Shown here piece by piece: positions 33,728 to 44,076 of a DNA stretch of 64,000 bases. The notes under the pieces were generated by a model that ran no database searches, had not been told where the DNA came from, and was given only the letters and a program-made list of their open reading frames with translations. The first letter of the stretch is position 1. Every line of letters starts with the position of its first letter. The DNA comes from Paralcaligenes sp. KSB-10 (GTDB lineage: Bacteria; Pseudomonadota; Gammaproteobacteria; Burkholderiales; Burkholderiaceae_B): positions 558,001 through 622,000 of the forward strand of contig NZ_CP089848.1 of NCBI RefSeq assembly GCF_021266465.1, written 5' to 3'. The position numbers were made by a program, and so were the translations under genes.

Positions 33728-36700
33728 ATGGGGCGTATGCCGCGTATTCTGAATTTCCTGGGATCGGCGCGTGCAGTCAACGAGCCGGATCCATCCGAAC
33801 CGCCGATCCGCGCTGAGCTTTTCAGCGTGGAGCGGCTGGAGCAACACGCTGCCAGCCTCGCTGCCGCACAAATCATTTCACCCAAGATCAAAAATGGGCA
33901 CGCCCTTGCAGGGCGAGCAGCCAATAACGCACGCGTACTGCTCAAATGCTACGACACTATCGCAGAAACGGCACGTCTGCGGCGGTCGATCACACCCGCG
34001 GCCGAATGGCTGCTCGATAATTTCAGGGCAATCGAAGACCAACTCAAGACAACCCGCCTCGAACTCGAGGCGCCCTCATACCGAGTATTGCCCAAATTGT
34101 CGGATGGGCCGTTGCGCGATTACCCTCGCATCTATGGGGTGATCTGGGCATTCGTGGCTCATACCGATAGCCGCTTCGATGCCTCCTTGCTGCGCTCCTT
34201 CCTGCATGCCTATCAACGAGTCCAGCCCTTGACCATCGCCGAACTGTGGGCTATTCCGGTCACCTTGCGTTGCGTGATGGTCGAGAATCTGCGCCGTCTT
34301 TGTGTACTTGTCGCCGGTTCGCAGGAAAGCCGGCACCAGGCCGACAAGTTTGCCGACGACCTGCTCGCGCTTGACCATCAGGCGCCGCAGGAAGTCGAGG
34401 GCGTATTGCACGATCTTGTTGCCAAGCACCTGGCGCCCGCTTTTGCCGTGCAATTGATACAGCGATTGCGCTACCAGGACATTTCCCTGCGCTGGCTTGA
34501 CGAGGAACTCGCGCGCCGGGGCCTGTCCTCCGATGACATCGTGCAAACCGAGCACGCCAGTCAAGCCGCCGCCAATATGACGGTTAGAAATCTGATCACC
34601 AGCATGCGTGACATGAAGGCGTTCGACTGGCAGCCTTTTTTCGAAGACATCAGCCTGGTCGATGCATGCCTTCGCCGCAACCCCATTTATTCAGGTATGG
34701 ATTTTACAAGCCGTGACCACTACAGACATGCCATCGAAGCCCTGGCAGGCGGGTCGCGGCACACGGAACTGGATATAGCCAACGCGGTGATGGACAAAGC
34801 GGCTCGTGGAGCCCTGCAGACGGGAGATCCGCAAAACCGTCTATCGGACCCGGGCTATTATCTGATATCGACCGGACGCCGGGATTTCGAACGGGAAATC
34901 GGTTTCCGGGTTTCTCTTGGGCAGCGCTGCCTGCGGGCCTATACCTCCCATGCCGCGACAGCCTATATTGGCACGATTCTGCTGGCCAGCGCGTTGTTGC
35001 TGGCGCTGCCGCTCTGGATCAGTGCCCTGGCCGGCGTCGGCCTGGCGGGGTTGTGCCTGTTGGGATTACTGGGATTCTTCCAGGCTTCGGACGTGGCAAT
35101 TCTGCTGATCGACAAGGCAATTACCAGGCTGGTGCCCCCACGTCACCTGGTACGGCTCGAATTGGCAAAAGGAGTTCCCCCGGCCCTGCGGACTTTCGTT
35201 GTCATGCCCACATTGCTGGTGAACGAAGCGGGGATCATCGCGCAGATCGATCAGCTTGAAGTGCACTACCTTGCGAACCCGAAAGGCAATGTCCATTTTG
35301 CGCTGCTCTCGGACTGGACCGATGCCGATAGAGAATACCGGGAAGATGACAGGCTGTTGTTGAATACGGCCGCACGAAAAATCGCCTCCCTGAATGCCCG
35401 TCACGGCGCCATGCCTGACGGCGAGGCGCGGTTTTTCCTGTTTCATCGCAAACGTTTATGGAATGAAGCACAGCACAAGTGGCTGGCCTGGGAGAGAAAG
35501 CGCGGCAAGCTGCATGAATTCAATCGGCTTTTGCGCGGCGCGACAGACACCTCTTTTTTGCCCATTGATGGCGATCCGCCTCGCACTCCGGCAGGGGTTC
35601 GCTATGTCATCACCCTTGATAGCGATACACGTCTGCCGATAGACGCGGTGCGTCAACTGGTGGGAACGGCGGCCCACCCCCTGAACCAGCCTCGCATCGA
35701 CCCAACATCGCGCCGCGTCGTCGAAGGATATGGCATCCTGCAACCGCGCATTACGCCAACACTGCCGACGGCCAGCGAAAGCTCGATTTTTCAGCATGTT
35801 TTTTCGGGACCCTGCGGCATCGATCCGTACGCCGGAGCGGTATCGAATGTTTATCAGGATTTGTTCGGTGAAGGCAGCTATACGGGCAAGGGCATTTACG
35901 ATGTGGATGGGTTCGAAGCATCTCTCGCTGGCCGGATCCCGGAAAACACCATTCTCAGCCATGATCTGTTCGAAGGGATTTTTGCCCGCTGCGGCCTGGT
36001 CACGGATCTTGAATTATTCGAAGACTTTCCCTCGCATTATCAGGTTGCGGCATCCAGATCGCATCGATGGATACGCGGCGATTGGCAGTTGTTGCCCTGG
36101 ATAGCGGGCTTTACCGCCATTCCCATCCTGAGTCGATGGAAGATGATCGATAACTTGCGCCGTTCCTTGTCCGCGCCCGCCATGATTTTCATTTTGCTGG
36201 CCAGTTGGACATTGCCGCACGTGCCTGCCGGCCTCTGGTCCGCCTATGTCCTGCTGGCCCTGGCTGCGCCCGCTATCGTCTCGATCTGCCACGGACTGGT
36301 GCCGCCTCGCTCCGGCATTTCACGCGACAGCCATATGCGTGCCGTGGGCAAGGATGTGCTGCATGGTTGCGCCTACATGATTATTGCGCTTGCGCTCCTG
36401 GCCCACCGCAGCTGGCTGGCTCTCGATGCCATCGGCCGCACCTTGTTTCGCTTGTTGGTCAGCCATCGCCTGCTGCTTGAATGGGTCACTTCCGCTCAGG
36501 CGAAGCTGCGGGCCAGCCTGTCGCTGATGCATTTCACTTGGGCGCTGCGTGGCGCGGTCTTTATTGTGGCCGCTTTCGGAGTCATCGTGATGTACATCAA
36601 CCCCGCCAACCTGGGCGCTGCGGCGCCATTCCTGGCGCTATGGTGTGTTTCCCCGTTCTTTGCGCAACTTATCAGCCTGCCTCCGCCGGCCGCCGGACCC

Positions 36701-39700
36701 GAGGCGGCCAGCGTCGCCGACACCCTGTCGCTTCGTCTGTCGGGGCGTCGGATCTGGCGTTTTTTCACTACTTTCGTCGACGAGCAGAATCACTCATTGC
36801 CCCCGGACAATTTCCAGGAAGACCCCTACCCCGTCGTGGCTCATCGAAGTTCTCCCACCAATTTCGGACTCTATCTCTTGTCCACGATCTCGGCGCGCGA
36901 TTTCGGCTGGATCGGCATCACGGAAATGGTGGAGCGGCTGGAAGCCACCTTGGGTACCATGCAAACATTGCCGCGCTTCCGGGGCCATTTTTTCAATTGG
37001 TACGATACTCATTCCCTGAACCCGCTCAATCCACAATACATATCGTCCGTCGACAGCGGCAACCTCGCGGGCCATCTGCTTGCGCTGGCAAGCGCTTGCG
37101 AGGAAATGACGCGAAAACCGGTATTCACTGCCATGCATCTGGCCGGCATCAGAGATTCGGTGTGGCTATTGCGTGAATCCATTCGGGCGGAACGGGATGA
37201 TCGCCGCACATTGACCGTAAACCCAAGCCAGCTGCGTGAAGGCCTGGACGATTTCGATCGATGGCTGATTGAAGAGCCTGCAAGTGCCGCAGACTGGCCG
37301 ACACGCTGGCACGAACTGGGGACACGAGCCGGCACGCTGCTGGACCTGGCCGAAACATTTGCCGAGGAACGCGGCGATGCGGAACATAGCGAAGTGCTGG
37401 CTTGGGCGCGAACCATTCAGTCCGATGTGGCCAGTCATCTGCGCGACCTGCCGCTTTATACGCCGACGTTGGCGGCGGCTTCGCGAAATGACATGCCTGC
37501 CCTCACGGGCGGCGCAGCTGCCCCCTCAACCAAGGCGTACGCCACCACGCTGGCCGACCGGCTGAACGCCTTGGCAGCCACCGCAAAACGCCTGTTCACT
37601 GACATGAAGTTTGGCTTTCTTTTCGATGCCGATCGCCGCCTGTTCGCAATCGGTTACAGAGTCGGGGATGCGTCCCTGGACGACAGCTATTATGATTTGC
37701 TGGCCTCCGAGGCTCGCCTTGCCAGCTTCATTGCCATCGCCAAAGGCGATGTAGCCGCGACTCACTGGTTTCGCCTGGGCCGCCCCATGACGCCCCAAGG
37801 CAACAGTGCCGTCCTCATGTCGTGGTCCGGTTCGATGTTCGAGTACCTGATGCCGTCGCTGGTGATGTACACGCCGCGCCACAGCCTGCTCGACGAGACC
37901 TGCCGTCTGGTTATCGTGCGGCAGATTGCCTACGGCCGGAAACGCCACATACCGTGGGGAGTTTCCGAATCGGCGTATAACGTCCGCGACCGTGCCCTGA
38001 CCTACCAGTATGCCGACTTCGGAGTGCCCGCGCTGGGTCTGAAACGCGGCCTGGCACAAAACCTGGTTATCGCTCCTTACGCCACAGCGCTCGCCGCCAT
38101 GTACCAGGCCCCCGCCGCCATCGCCAACTTCAGGCACATTGAAGCCAGCGGCGGGCGTGGCATCTACGGCTACTACGACGCCATCGACTTTACTCCGGCA
38201 CGCATCCCCGAGAGCCAACTCGCTGCGCCGGTTCGCACATATATGGCGCACCACCAGGGGATGTCGCTGGTAGCCCTTGGCAATACTTTGTTCGATGGCA
38301 TCATGCGCCATCGGTTTCATCGGCAATCGATCGTGCGTGCCGCCGATCTGCTGCTTCAAGAACCCATACCGCGCGAGATCGGCATTACCTACCCGCGCCA
38401 GGATACTATCGGCGCAACGCGCGCCAAGGAAATCATCATGCCCGCTTCCCGTCGCTTCCATTCAGCCAGGCAAGGAATCCCTTCCAGCCACCTTCTTTCG
38501 AACGGCCGGTATACCGTCATGGTGACCACGGCCGGATCGGGATATAGCACCTGGGACGGGCTGGCTGTGACACGCTGGCGCGAAGATCCGACCAGCGATG
38601 CGTGGGGCAGCTATCTTTTTCTGCGCGATACTGCAAGCGGCGAAGTATGGTCGGCATGCTACCAGCCTTCAGGCGTGGAACCGGACCGCTACGAAGTGAT
38701 TTTTTCCGAGGACCGGGCACGCATCGTTCGTCACGATGGAACCCTTGCCACCAGTCTGGAGATTCTCGTCTCGCCGGAAGACAATGCCGAGATTCGCCGC
38801 CTTTCCATTATCAATTCCGGCACCAAGGACCGGGAAATCGAACTGACCTCCTACGCGGAGGTAGTGCTTGCGCCTATGGCCGCCGATACGGCGCATCCGG
38901 CCTTTTCCAATCTTTTTATACAGACCGAATACTTGCCGGAAGTGCAGGGCCTGATGGCCATGCGGCGGCCACGCAGCGCCGCCGATGCCCCGGTGTGGGC
39001 CGCGCATATTTTTGCCGGGAGCACACACGGCGAAAATGCCGGATACGAAACAGACCGCGCGCGTTTCCTCGGTCGCGGCCATCCCATACGCAATCCCGTC
39101 GCCATAATGGACGGCCGCCCGCTGTCCAATACTGTCGGGGCAGTGCTTGACCCGATTCTGAGTTTGCGCACCCGGGTGCAGGTTGCCGCCGGCGCGACAA
39201 CGCATATTGTGTTTGCCACCATGGTTGCATCCACGCGCGAAGAAATTATCAATCTGGCCGACAAGTATCGCGACCCCGCCAGCTTCGAACGGATCTCGAC
39301 ACTTGCCTGGACCGAGGGCCAGGTGCGCCTGCATCATCTGGGCATCACCGCGGACGAGGCACACTTGTTTCAGTTTCTTGCCAACCGGGTGCTGTACTCC
39401 GACCCGGCCATGCGCCCAAGCGGGGATATGCTCAAACGCAATACCCTGAACGCCACCTCCTTGTGGCAATACAGCATATCGGGCGACCTGCCCATCGTAT
39501 TGCTTCGCATCGACGAACAGGAAGACCGCGAAATTGTGCGGCAGCTTTTGCGTGCTCATGAATATTGGCACGGCAAAGGTCTGGCGGTCGATCTTGTCAT
39601 CCTGAACGAAAAAAAAGCCTCTTATGCGCAGGATCTGCAAACATCGCTCGAAAACCTGGTCAGCGGCAGCCAGACCGCGCCACCTTCCAAGCAAGGCGGC

Positions 39701-42343
39701 ATTTTTGTGCTGCGCGCCGATTTGCTTGAAGAGCCGGAACTGGAACTACTGCAGTGTGTGGCACGGGTAGTGCTGGCCGGAAACAAACAAGGCAGTCTGG
39801 AAGAGCAGATAGTACGCATGCGGCGTGCAGAATCCAAGCCTGCCGCCACTGCGCCACGCACGCCCTCGCCACGCACTCATGCCGAAATAGCGCAATCAAT
39901 GCCGACGCTGGAGTTTTTCAATGGCCTTGGCGGCTTCGCCGAGCAAGGCCGAGAATACGTTACCGTTCTGGGGAAAGATCAACGGACGCCGGCGCCCTGG
40001 GTCAATATCATTGCGAATCCCGATTTCGGCTTCCAGGTCTCGGAGTCGGGAGCGGGCTATACATGGTCGTCCAACAGTCAGGAAAACCAGCTCACGTCCT
40101 GGTCGAATGATCCAGTCAGCGACACACCGAGCGAAGTGTTTTATCTGCGAGACAACGAAACCGGTGAGCTCTGGACACCCACTGCCCTGCCGATCCGCCT
40201 GGAAAACACCCGCTACATTGCCCGCCATGGCCATGGCTATAGCCGGTTTCAGCACGGTTCGCACGGCATCATGAGCGAGCTGCTGCAATTTGTAAGCTGG
40301 AGCGATCCTGTCAAAATTTCCACGCTGACCCTGGAGAATCGCTCGTCTCGTCTGCGCAAGCTAAGTGTGACAAGCTATGTGGAATGGGTTCTGGGTACTG
40401 CCAGAGCAAACAGCGCGCCGTTTGTCATAACCGAAATGGACTCTTCGTCCGGTGCAATGTTTGCCCATAATCCCTGGAATGCCGAATTCGGGCAACGAAT
40501 CGCCTTTGTCGACTGGGTCGGTCGCCAGACATCATGGACAGGAGACCGTACAGAGTTTATTGGCCGCAACGGCAATCTTGAGCAACCCGCCGCCTTGGCC
40601 ACCGATGCCGTTCTAAGCAACAAGACCGGCGCCGGCATGGATCCATGCAGTGCGTTGCAGACCAGCGTTGAAATCGCGCCGGGCGAGTCAATACAACTGA
40701 CATTCATATTGGGGCAGGCCGAAGACCGGCAGGCGGCGCGAAATCTGATAGCACGGTACCGCACACTCGATACATCGAAAGTCCTATCTGAAGTTACAGG
40801 CCACTGGGACCGGATTCTAACTACAGTCCAGGTCGAAACTCCTGATCGCGCCACCGATCTGATACTCAATGGCTGGTTGCTCTATCAGGTGCTGGCCTGC
40901 CGGATGTGGGCGCGCACGGCGTTTTACCAGGCCAGCGGCGCTTATGGCTTCCGCGATCAGTTGCAGGACAGCATGGCGTTGAACGTGACTCGTCCGGATC
41001 TCGCCCGTGAACATATCTTACGGTCGGCAGCCCGGCAGTTTGTCGAGGGCGACGTGCAACATTGGTGGCATCCGCCCAAGGGGCGCGGCGTGCGCACACA
41101 TATTTCCGACGACCGCCTCTGGCTGCCCTATGTGGTGGCGCACTATGTTACGGTCACCGGAGACCTGGCGGTGCTCAACGAAACCGTGCCGTTCCTGGAA
41201 GGCGCCGCCGTGGCCGCGGACCAGGAAAACGCGTACTACGAGCCTACCGTATCGGCCCAGTCGGGCAGCCTGTTCGAACACTGTGTGCGTGCCATCGATT
41301 GCAGCCTGGCCACCGGCATCCATGGCCTGCCATTAATGGGCGGCGGTGACTGGAACGATGGCATGAACCGCGTCGGCCACGAGGGCAAAGGAGAAAGTGT
41401 GTGGCTGGGCTGGTTTCTTTGTTCGACCATATCCAGGTTTTCCGCCATAGCGTCTTCGCGCGCAGACCAGACATGCATCGAGCGGTGGCAAAAACACGCC
41501 GCTGCACTGCAGACAGCGCTTGAAAAGAAAGCATGGGATGGCGCCTGGTATCGGCGTGCTTATTTCGATGACGGCACACCGCTGGGAAGCTCCTCCGACA
41601 GCGAATGCCGCATTGACTCATTGGCACAAAGCTGGAGCGTGATTTCCGGCGCGGGCACGGCGACGCGACAGCAGCGGGCCATGCAGTCGGTCGAGCAATA
41701 TCTGATCCGGCCAGGCGACGATCTGGTGCTGTTGCTCACCCCTCCCTTCGACAAGACACCACTGGATCCTGGATATATCAAAGGCTATCTGCCGGGAGTG
41801 CGCGAGAATGGTGGTCAATACACTCATGCCGCTACCTGGTGCATGATTGCCTACACAATACTGGGAGATGGAAACCGGGCGGCCGATTTATTCAAAATCC
41901 TCAATCCCATCAATCACGCTTCTACACGCGCCGGCGTTCACGCCTATAAAGTCGAACCGTATGTCGTGGCCGGCGATATTTACTCCGCTTCCGGACACGT
42001 CAGGCGCGGCGGCTGGACCTGGTACACCGGGTCGGCCGGATGGCTATATCGCGGCGGCTTGGAATCGGTTCTGGGTTTTCAAAAGCACGGGGATTGTCTG
42101 ACGATCGACCCTTGCATTCCCCCCGATTGGCGCAATTTCCGGTTCAGCTACCGGCATGGCACCGCGCGCTATCTGATTACGGTCGACAATCCCGGCGGCG
42201 TGGCCAAGGGAGTGTTGAATGTCGAGCTTGACGGCGCCCCCTTGCCGGCGGACTCGCAGGCGGTGCCGCTGGCCGACGACGGCAAGACTCATCGGGTTCA
42301 TGTTGTGATGGGCCCGGCGCCGGATACAGGCGCCAAGGGATGA
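33728..42343 (+). CDS. ndvB: cyclic beta-1,2-glucan synthase (NdvB/ChvB type)
   Basis: A 2871-residue inner-membrane enzyme that polymerises UDP-glucose into beta-1,2-glucan and cyclises it. In order: an N-terminal region (1-400); membrane helices (about 406-450); a GT84 glycosyltransferase domain with DSDTRLP (near 631) and HRWIRGDWQLLPW (near 778-790); a second membrane block (about 815-980); a glycoamylase-like domain (about 1080-1510, ending HHQGMSLVALGN); and two beta-sandwich repeats of GH94 type (about 1590 and 2095). The GH94 phosphorylase barrel follows, with GGGDWNDGM at 2538-2546. All parts of the Agrobacterium/Brucella enzyme are present. AAGGAGG precedes the ATG. Product export would need an NdvA-type transporter, not seen here. 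Confidence 0.95.
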   Translation: MGRMPRILNFLGSARAVNEPDPSEPPIRAELFSVERLEQHAASLAAAQIISPKIKNGHALAGRAANNARVLLKCYDTIAETARLRRSITPAAEWLLDNFRAIEDQLKTTRLELEAPSYRVLPKLSDGPLRDYPRIYGVIWAFVAHTDSRFDASLLRSFLHAYQRVQPLTIAELWAIPVTLRCVMVENLRRLCVLVAGSQESRHQADKFADDLLALDHQAPQEVEGVLHDLVAKHLAPAFAVQLIQRLRYQDISLRWLDEELARRGLSSDDIVQTEHASQAAANMTVRNLITSMRDMKAFDWQPFFEDISLVDACLRRNPIYSGMDFTSRDHYRHAIEALAGGSRHTELDIANAVMDKAARGALQTGDPQNRLSDPGYYLISTGRRDFEREIGFRVSLGQRCLRAYTSHAATAYIGTILLASALLLALPLWISALAGVGLAGLCLLGLLGFFQASDVAILLIDKAITRLVPPRHLVRLELAKGVPPALRTFVVMPTLLVNEAGIIAQIDQLEVHYLANPKGNVHFALLSDWTDADREYREDDRLLLNTAARKIASLNARHGAMPDGEARFFLFHRKRLWNEAQHKWLAWERKRGKLHEFNRLLRGATDTSFLPIDGDPPRTPAGVRYVITLDSDTRLPIDAVRQLVGTAAHPLNQPRIDPTSRRVVEGYGILQPRITPTLPTASESSIFQHVFSGPCGIDPYAGAVSNVYQDLFGEGSYTGKGIYDVDGFEASLAGRIPENTILSHDLFEGIFARCGLVTDLELFEDFPSHYQVAASRSHRWIRGDWQLLPWIAGFTAIPILSRWKMIDNLRRSLSAPAMIFILLASWTLPHVPAGLWSAYVLLALAAPAIVSICHGLVPPRSGISRDSHMRAVGKDVLHGCAYMIIALALLAHRSWLALDAIGRTLFRLLVSHRLLLEWVTSAQAKLRASLSLMHFTWALRGAVFIVAAFGVIVMYINPANLGAAAPFLALWCVSPFFAQLISLPPPAAGPEAASVADTLSLRLSGRRIWRFFTTFVDEQNHSLPPDNFQEDPYPVVAHRSSPTNFGLYLLSTISARDFGWIGITEMVERLEATLGTMQTLPRFRGHFFNWYDTHSLNPLNPQYISSVDSGNLAGHLLALASACEEMTRKPVFTAMHLAGIRDSVWLLRESIRAERDDRRTLTVNPSQLREGLDDFDRWLIEEPASAADWPTRWHELGTRAGTLLDLAETFAEERGDAEHSEVLAWARTIQSDVASHLRDLPLYTPTLAAASRNDMPALTGGAAAPSTKAYATTLADRLNALAATAKRLFTDMKFGFLFDADRRLFAIGYRVGDASLDDSYYDLLASEARLASFIAIAKGDVAATHWFRLGRPMTPQGNSAVLMSWSGSMFEYLMPSLVMYTPRHSLLDETCRLVIVRQIAYGRKRHIPWGVSESAYNVRDRALTYQYADFGVPALGLKRGLAQNLVIAPYATALAAMYQAPAAIANFRHIEASGGRGIYGYYDAIDFTPARIPESQLAAPVRTYMAHHQGMSLVALGNTLFDGIMRHRFHRQSIVRAADLLLQEPIPREIGITYPRQDTIGATRAKEIIMPASRRFHSARQGIPSSHLLSNGRYTVMVTTAGSGYSTWDGLAVTRWREDPTSDAWGSYLFLRDTASGEVWSACYQPSGVEPDRYEVIFSEDRARIVRHDGTLATSLEILVSPEDNAEIRRLSIINSGTKDREIELTSYAEVVLAPMAADTAHPAFSNLFIQTEYLPEVQGLMAMRRPRSAADAPVWAAHIFAGSTHGENAGYETDRARFLGRGHPIRNPVAIMDGRPLSNTVGAVLDPILSLRTRVQVAAGATTHIVFATMVASTREEIINLADKYRDPASFERISTLAWTEGQVRLHHLGITADEAHLFQFLANRVLYSDPAMRPSGDMLKRNTLNATSLWQYSISGDLPIVLLRIDEQEDREIVRQLLRAHEYWHGKGLAVDLVILNEKKASYAQDLQTSLENLVSGSQTAPPSKQGGIFVLRADLLEEPELELLQCVARVVLAGNKQGSLEEQIVRMRRAESKPAATAPRTPSPRTHAEIAQSMPTLEFFNGLGGFAEQGREYVTVLGKDQRTPAPWVNIIANPDFGFQVSESGAGYTWSSNSQENQLTSWSNDPVSDTPSEVFYLRDNETGELWTPTALPIRLENTRYIARHGHGYSRFQHGSHGIMSELLQFVSWSDPVKISTLTLENRSSRLRKLSVTSYVEWVLGTARANSAPFVITEMDSSSGAMFAHNPWNAEFGQRIAFVDWVGRQTSWTGDRTEFIGRNGNLEQPAALATDAVLSNKTGAGMDPCSALQTSVEIAPGESIQLTFILGQAEDRQAARNLIARYRTLDTSKVLSEVTGHWDRILTTVQVETPDRATDLILNGWLLYQVLACRMWARTAFYQASGAYGFRDQLQDSMALNVTRPDLAREHILRSAARQFVEGDVQHWWHPPKGRGVRTHISDDRLWLPYVVAHYVTVTGDLAVLNETVPFLEGAAVAADQENAYYEPTVSAQSGSLFEHCVRAIDCSLATGIHGLPLMGGGDWNDGMNRVGHEGKGESVWLGWFLCSTISRFSAIASSRADQTCIERWQKHAAALQTALEKKAWDGAWYRRAYFDDGTPLGSSSDSECRIDSLAQSWSVISGAGTATRQQRAMQSVEQYLIRPGDDLVLLLTPPFDKTPLDPGYIKGYLPGVRENGGQYTHAATWCMIAYTILGDGNRAADLFKILNPINHASTRAGVHAYKVEPYVVAGDIYSASGHVRRGGWTWYTGSAGWLYRGGLESVLGFQKHGDCLTIDPCIPPDWRNFRFSYRHGTARYLITVDNPGGVAKGVLNVELDGAPLPADSQAVPLADDGKTHRVHVVMGPAPDTGAKG

Positions 42344-42420
42344 AAAACATTCTTTCCTGGATTCGCTCAGGCCCCATGCAGTGCGTGGAGGCGAGCATCA
42401 AGTTTCTATTTGATTCTAGA

Positions 42421-42447
42421 ATTAGCTTTAAATAATTAGCTTTAAAT
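42421..42447. repeat. tandem 13-bp direct repeat in AT-rich gap
   Basis: ATTAGCTTTAAAT occurs twice, one base apart, in the very AT-rich 144-base gap between the ndvB stop and the stop of the convergent oxidoreductase gene. Its function is unknown. Confidence 0.5.
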
Positions 42448-42487
42448 ATTGAATGTAAACTATTGAAATTAAATATTATTTAAAACT

Positions 42488-43651
42488 TTATATTATCCCT
42501 TTTTCGGCGTAAGGCGTCTGTTCAATGATGCGTTTATAGCTCATATTGGACAGGTCCAGCGTTTGATAGTCCCCATCAAGGATGAGTTCGGCCATGGCAC
42601 GGCCCACGGCGGGGGCATGCATCAAGCCGTGGCCGGAAAAGCCGGCGGCCACATAAAAATTGCTCAGGCCGCCGAGCCAGGGGCCCAGAATCATGTTGGT
42701 GTCGAGCGCATTCTGGTCGTACAAGCCGCTCCACGAGCTTTTCAGCTTGACGGCCTCAAAACTGGGCACGCGATGCGCGATGGCCGGCCAGACCACGTTT
42801 TCAAAATAATCGTGATCCACATCGAAATTAAAGCCGCGGGGCTCGTTCCAGTTGGGGATCCCTGCGGTGAAGCCTCTCCCTTCGGGCCGCATCGCCAACC
42901 GCGCTGGATCCTTGATATAAGGCAAGGGCTCGATGGACGCCTTGCATTCAAAATAATGATCGAACCGGCGCATGGGAAAGACCGGCAGCGGCATGCCTGC
43001 CATGGCCGATACCTGCTGCGCCCAAGCTCCAGCCGCGTTGACGATAATATCCGCCTGAATGCACTGGCCCGATTCGAGGCTTGCGCTGCGGGCCAGGCCT
43101 TGGCTTGAGCCGATGGCCACGACGCGGTCCTGCACATAGGCGGCACCGAGGTCTTGCGCTTTTTTCTTGATTCCCTGAAGCAGGGAATTCGGGTCGAGCC
43201 AGCCATCGTCGGGCGAGTACAGGGCGGCCCCGATGTCATCGGTCTCCAAAGATGGAAACAGGCTCTTGAGCGCTGCCCTGTCCAGTAACTGGACATTCAC
43301 GTCAAGTGCACTTTGGGTTCGATGGCTCGCTTCCAGAGTCGGCAGAAATTCGGGCTGGACAATGAACAGATAGCCTTGCCGTTTGATCTGCAGGCCGGGC
43401 GCCTGCCCATTGACAGACACTTCTTTTTCGAAATTATCGAAAAACCCAATACTGTATTGGGACATCTGGATGTTCTCGGGCGTCGAGAAAAGCCTTCTGA
43501 AGCCGCCGGAGGCGCGCGGAGTCGAAGCCAATGCGTAAGCCGGATCGGGCTCCACCACAACTACCCGTCCGGCGCGCGGGTGCCGTCTGAGGTAAAGCGC
43601 GATGCTGGAGCCAATGACGCCGCCGCCAACCACCAGAATTTCTGCTTTCAT
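42488..43651 (-). CDS. FAD-dependent oxidoreductase (DAO/glycine oxidase family)
   Basis: A 387-residue flavoprotein. The N-terminal dinucleotide fold is ILVVGGGVIGSSIALYL. RASGGFRRLFSTPEN is the family's early motif, IIVNAAGAWAQQVSAMAG the central one, and FYVAAGFSGHGLMHAPAVG the C-terminal FAD-contact one. It oxidises a secondary amine or amino acid; the substrate is unknown. The ATG at 43651 has GGGGGAAGC upstream. It may be co-transcribed with the acylphosphatase and ergothioneine genes, since all read leftward. Confidence 0.87.
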   Translation of the reverse strand: MKAEILVVGGGVIGSSIALYLRRHPRAGRVVVVEPDPAYALASTPRASGGFRRLFSTPENIQMSQYSIGFFDNFEKEVSVNGQAPGLQIKRQGYLFIVQPEFLPTLEASHRTQSALDVNVQLLDRAALKSLFPSLETDDIGAALYSPDDGWLDPNSLLQGIKKKAQDLGAAYVQDRVVAIGSSQGLARSASLESGQCIQADIIVNAAGAWAQQVSAMAGMPLPVFPMRRFDHYFECKASIEPLPYIKDPARLAMRPEGRGFTAGIPNWNEPRGFNFDVDHDYFENVVWPAIAHRVPSFEAVKLKSSWSGLYDQNALDTNMILGPWLGGLSNFYVAAGFSGHGLMHAPAVGRAMAELILDGDYQTLDLSNMSYKRIIEQTPYAEKGII

Positions 43652-43698
43652 CCAAGCTTCCCCCTGTGTCTGTGTTCCGTTGAGCCCCTCTGGCACCA

Positions 43699-43995
43699 CT
43701 ACAGCTGCTCGAAGCGGTCAAAGCGCCGATCGATGACTTGCTGTTGATTGATCACTTCATTGACGCGGGCTCCGGGCGGCCCGGTAAGTAACCAGGAGAG
43801 CATAAGATCGACCTGATCATGCGAACCCTGAAGCAGGGCTTCCACCGACTTGTCGGCGGCGTTGCGAATCCAGCCGGTAATCCCCAGCATGTGGGCTTGG
43901 CGCACCGCGGCGGCTCGAAAACCCACCCCTTGCACGCGGCCGGTAATCTGCACTGTTATGGTTTCCAGTGAGCTGTTTGAAGAAAGATTTTTCAT
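43699..43995 (-). CDS. acylphosphatase
   Basis: A 98-residue protein. The catalytic signature ITGRVQGVGFRAAAVRQA contains the active-site Arg, and GITGWIRNAADKSVEALLQG contains the catalytic Asn. It hydrolyses acyl phosphates in the cytosol. An N-terminal extension to 44061 is in frame, but the start at 43995 gives the usual length; its ribosome site is weak. Confidence 0.88.
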   Translation of the reverse strand: MKNLSSNSSLETITVQITGRVQGVGFRAAAVRQAHMLGITGWIRNAADKSVEALLQGSHDQVDLMLSWLLTGPPGARVNEVINQQQVIDRRFDRFEQL

Positions 43996-44076
43996 GACAG
44001 GCAGTATAACTTTGCGTGGAGTTCCGGCCCAAGGCGCGGCAAGCATTCCAATTGGGTGCACAAGGCATCGTGGCGT

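Noticed and set aside
37526-39694. Long minus-strand frames inside ndvB (37526-38461, 38669-39694)
   Set aside because: They lie opposite conserved parts of the glucan synthase, and their products are low-information Gly/His/Arg-rich sequence without a family.
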